Shown: positions 62,601 to 64,000 of the stretch, piece after piece | Layout: each line of letters starts with the position of its first letter | Numbering within the stretch: position 1 is the stretch's first letter | Source: Didymella arachidicola | Lineage: Eukaryota; Ascomycota; Dothideomycetes; Pleosporales; Didymellaceae | Assembly: GCA_016630955.3 (NCBI GenBank) | Contig: CM049986.1 | Coordinates: forward strand, 1,922,001 to 1,986,000 | Direction of reading: 5' to 3' | Length of the DNA: 64,000 nt | Translations under genes and position numbers: made by a program | The notes under the pieces: generated by a model | Told to the model about the DNA's origin: nothing | Seen by the model: only the letters and a program-made list of their open reading frames with translations | The model's database searches: none

Positions 62601-64000
62601 AGGGGAGATCGTCGATCTTGCTCTTAGCGGTATCCTTCTCATTTTTCTCATCGTCACCGTTGAACTGAGAAGTCTCATCGGCGAGAATCTTGGTATCCTT
62701 GACGAAGCAGTCCCACTCATGAGGGTGGAGCTGCTTGAGGTACTCAAGAAGTGTGACACGGGAATAAGGCTCATCCTCACGAATGATTTCACGAAGGGAA
62801 AGAAGAATCTTCTCTCCGTAGTGAGGGATCATGACCGTGAAAGTAGGCATGTTGTCGACAGGCAGAGGCTCGGGGATAGGCGTTGACAGAGACTGGGCGA
62901 AGAAAGAGATACGACGCTCGGCCTCACTCTGGGCAGGGAAGAATTCGGTCTTGAAGGAATGATCTTCCTGGGAGACGAAGAAGGTAGGGGCGCGAAGAGT
63001 GCGCTTGCCCTCCTGCTCAGATGGAACCTGATGGTACAGAAGCTTCTGGACGTGGTCGATGGCAAGGAGATGCTCGCGGTACATCGAGATGACCACAGCG
63101 TTCCAGATCTGTGAAATGAGGACCTTGGGCTTGTACTTGATCTCCATGTCCGTTGTGGCGAGGATTTTAGAGTAGATGCGTTTGGGCAGCCGAGAGAAAA
63201 TGTTCCTCCAGGGTGTCCAGATCGACACACCAAGGTAGAAAGAGCGAGAGACGGAGAACAACATGTTGGCGATGATGTACCATAGATAAGAATCCAAGAA
63301 GAAGAGGATCAGATCCATGAAGTACATGAGACCAAGCAAGATTCTAGGCTGGTACTGACAAAGAATATTGCCAAAGAGGTAGTCACCCAAGCAGTCAGGC
63401 TTCTTCATGTGCGACAATATACGGATAGGATCCTTGATCGACAATGTCAAGAAGAAGTAGGACTCAGCGAGCTTGGCGGCGAAGACGAGAACCCAGAGAC
63501 CGTAAGACATCCACATGTCGTTGCCCTTGAGACGGGGGTAGCTGGCAGTGAAGGTTTGACTAGCGACGTACTTGCGCGAATTGCGAGTAAGGTAGCTGCC
63601 AAAGAGACCGCCGAGCGGCATGACTGAGAAGAAGATGTAGGTAATGAAAGCAATGGTCAGCTGAACACCGCCCAGAACGTTGGCAATGGTGCCTTCCTGA
63701 CTAATAGCGAAGATGTAGACACTAGGTGCGACGTTCAATGCGAATACCGCGAGCAGGAACAGAAGACGTTTGGTCAGATGCTGAGCACCAGCCCACCTGC
63801 GAGGGACATAAGACCACTCGAGGCAGGTTGCGACGATTTGAACCAAAGCGGCAATAGCTCCACCAAGCGCGATAGCGGACAAAGTTGCGGCCTTTTTCGG
63901 TCGGTTGTCCTTCTGTTGCTGGTAATTCTTAGTGTAGACGGGTTGGGAGTTGTAGACGGTGTAGAACCAAAAGGCTGACAAGTGGATGACCCAGATACGG
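59607..64000 (-). CDS. FKS1: 1,3-beta-glucan synthase catalytic subunit FKS1 (GT48), 5' end off window
   Basis: Plasma-membrane enzyme that polymerises the main cell-wall glucan from UDP-glucose; target of echinocandins. Exons (64000+)-60011 and 59961-59607 with a 49-bp intron (GTATGC...ATCAG); about 1450 residues are present, so roughly 450 N-terminal residues lie beyond the right edge, where the frame is open (IWVIHLSAFWFYTVYNS). Visible parts in order: membrane block 1 with hot spot 1 (FLTLSIKDP), the large cytosolic GT48 domain ([60 protein letters not shown]), then membrane block 2 with the hot spot 2 region (DWVSRCIMSIF). The last exon gives a basic segment, one final helix and a Thr/Ser/Ala-rich tail. 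Confidence 0.97.

Noticed and set aside
60823..62886. 687-codon open frame on the plus strand opposite FKS1
   Set aside because: Same cause: the antisense of a highly biased, conserved gene. Its Glu/Val/Thr-rich product has no recognisable family.
1..64000. Biosynthetic cluster, mobile element or defence-type gene island
   Set aside because: No polyketide or peptide synthetase, transposase, reverse transcriptase, terminal repeats or NLR-type gene was seen. The genes are mostly conserved single-copy functions.

Overview
This window is nuclear DNA from a filamentous ascomycete (Pezizomycotina). A Dothideomycete is my best guess from the gene content, but that is an inference I could not test. 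The evidence is short introns (46-90 bp) with GT...AG ends and CTAAC-like branch sites, genes packed on both strands with mostly 0.2-1 kb spacing, no operons, an HDEL-ended protein disulfide isomerase, an AA9 cellulose-active oxygenase with a CBM1, a mitochondrial ClpP, an RNAi-type RNA-dependent RNA polymerase, and an FKS-type beta-1,3-glucan synthase. I saw no tRNA, rRNA, transposon, CRISPR array or secondary-metabolite cluster.

Layout. 0-8 kb: complex I subunit GRIM-19, a BTB/POZ gene with an apparent frameshift, PDI with an unusual 11-residue-repeat tail, a Myb/SANT-like protein and a second, decayed BTB/POZ copy. 7.7-13 kb: two secreted proteins (AA9-CBM1 oxygenase, S41-type protease). 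14-22 kb: eIF1, an unrecognised protein, TAF5 and a MED11-like Mediator subunit sharing one divergent promoter, then a homocysteine S-methyltransferase. 22.5-25.7 kb: a divergent pair of GPI-anchor-like cell-surface proteins, one with 60-bp coding repeats. 25.7-28 kb: gene-poor, with a probable decayed gene. 28-34 kb: a hypothetical protein, DNA ligase I, an unrecognised protein and ClpP. 34.6-38.7 kb: the RdRP (8 exons, one of 15 nt). 38.8-47 kb: a proline-rich NPF-motif protein, cohesin acetyltransferase ECO1, a GNAT acetyltransferase, tubulin cofactor C and complex I subunit NDUFA11/NUO21.3b. 47-64 kb: a UBP2-like deubiquitinase with an apparent 1-nt frameshift, an Mpv17/Sym1 protein, hexokinase, a four-helix membrane protein, serine palmitoyltransferase subunit LCB1 and the C-terminal three quarters of FKS1, which runs off the right edge.

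Most of these are conserved housekeeping genes, with no sign of a functional cluster. Shared themes are mitochondria (GRIM-19, NDUFA11, ClpP, Mpv17), S phase (LIG1 and ECO1, both with MCB-like ACGCG motifs close upstream), RNA polymerase II initiation (TAF5 and the MED11-like gene) and the cell surface (GPI proteins, FKS1). I did not find a convincing new multi-gene system. The best leads are the broken BTB genes, the PDI repeat tail, the alternating C-rich/G-rich blocks inside coding sequences, the TAF5 5' end and the two apparent frameshifts. Exon boundaries were inferred by eye from splice signals, frame and family motifs. No transcript data or database search was available.
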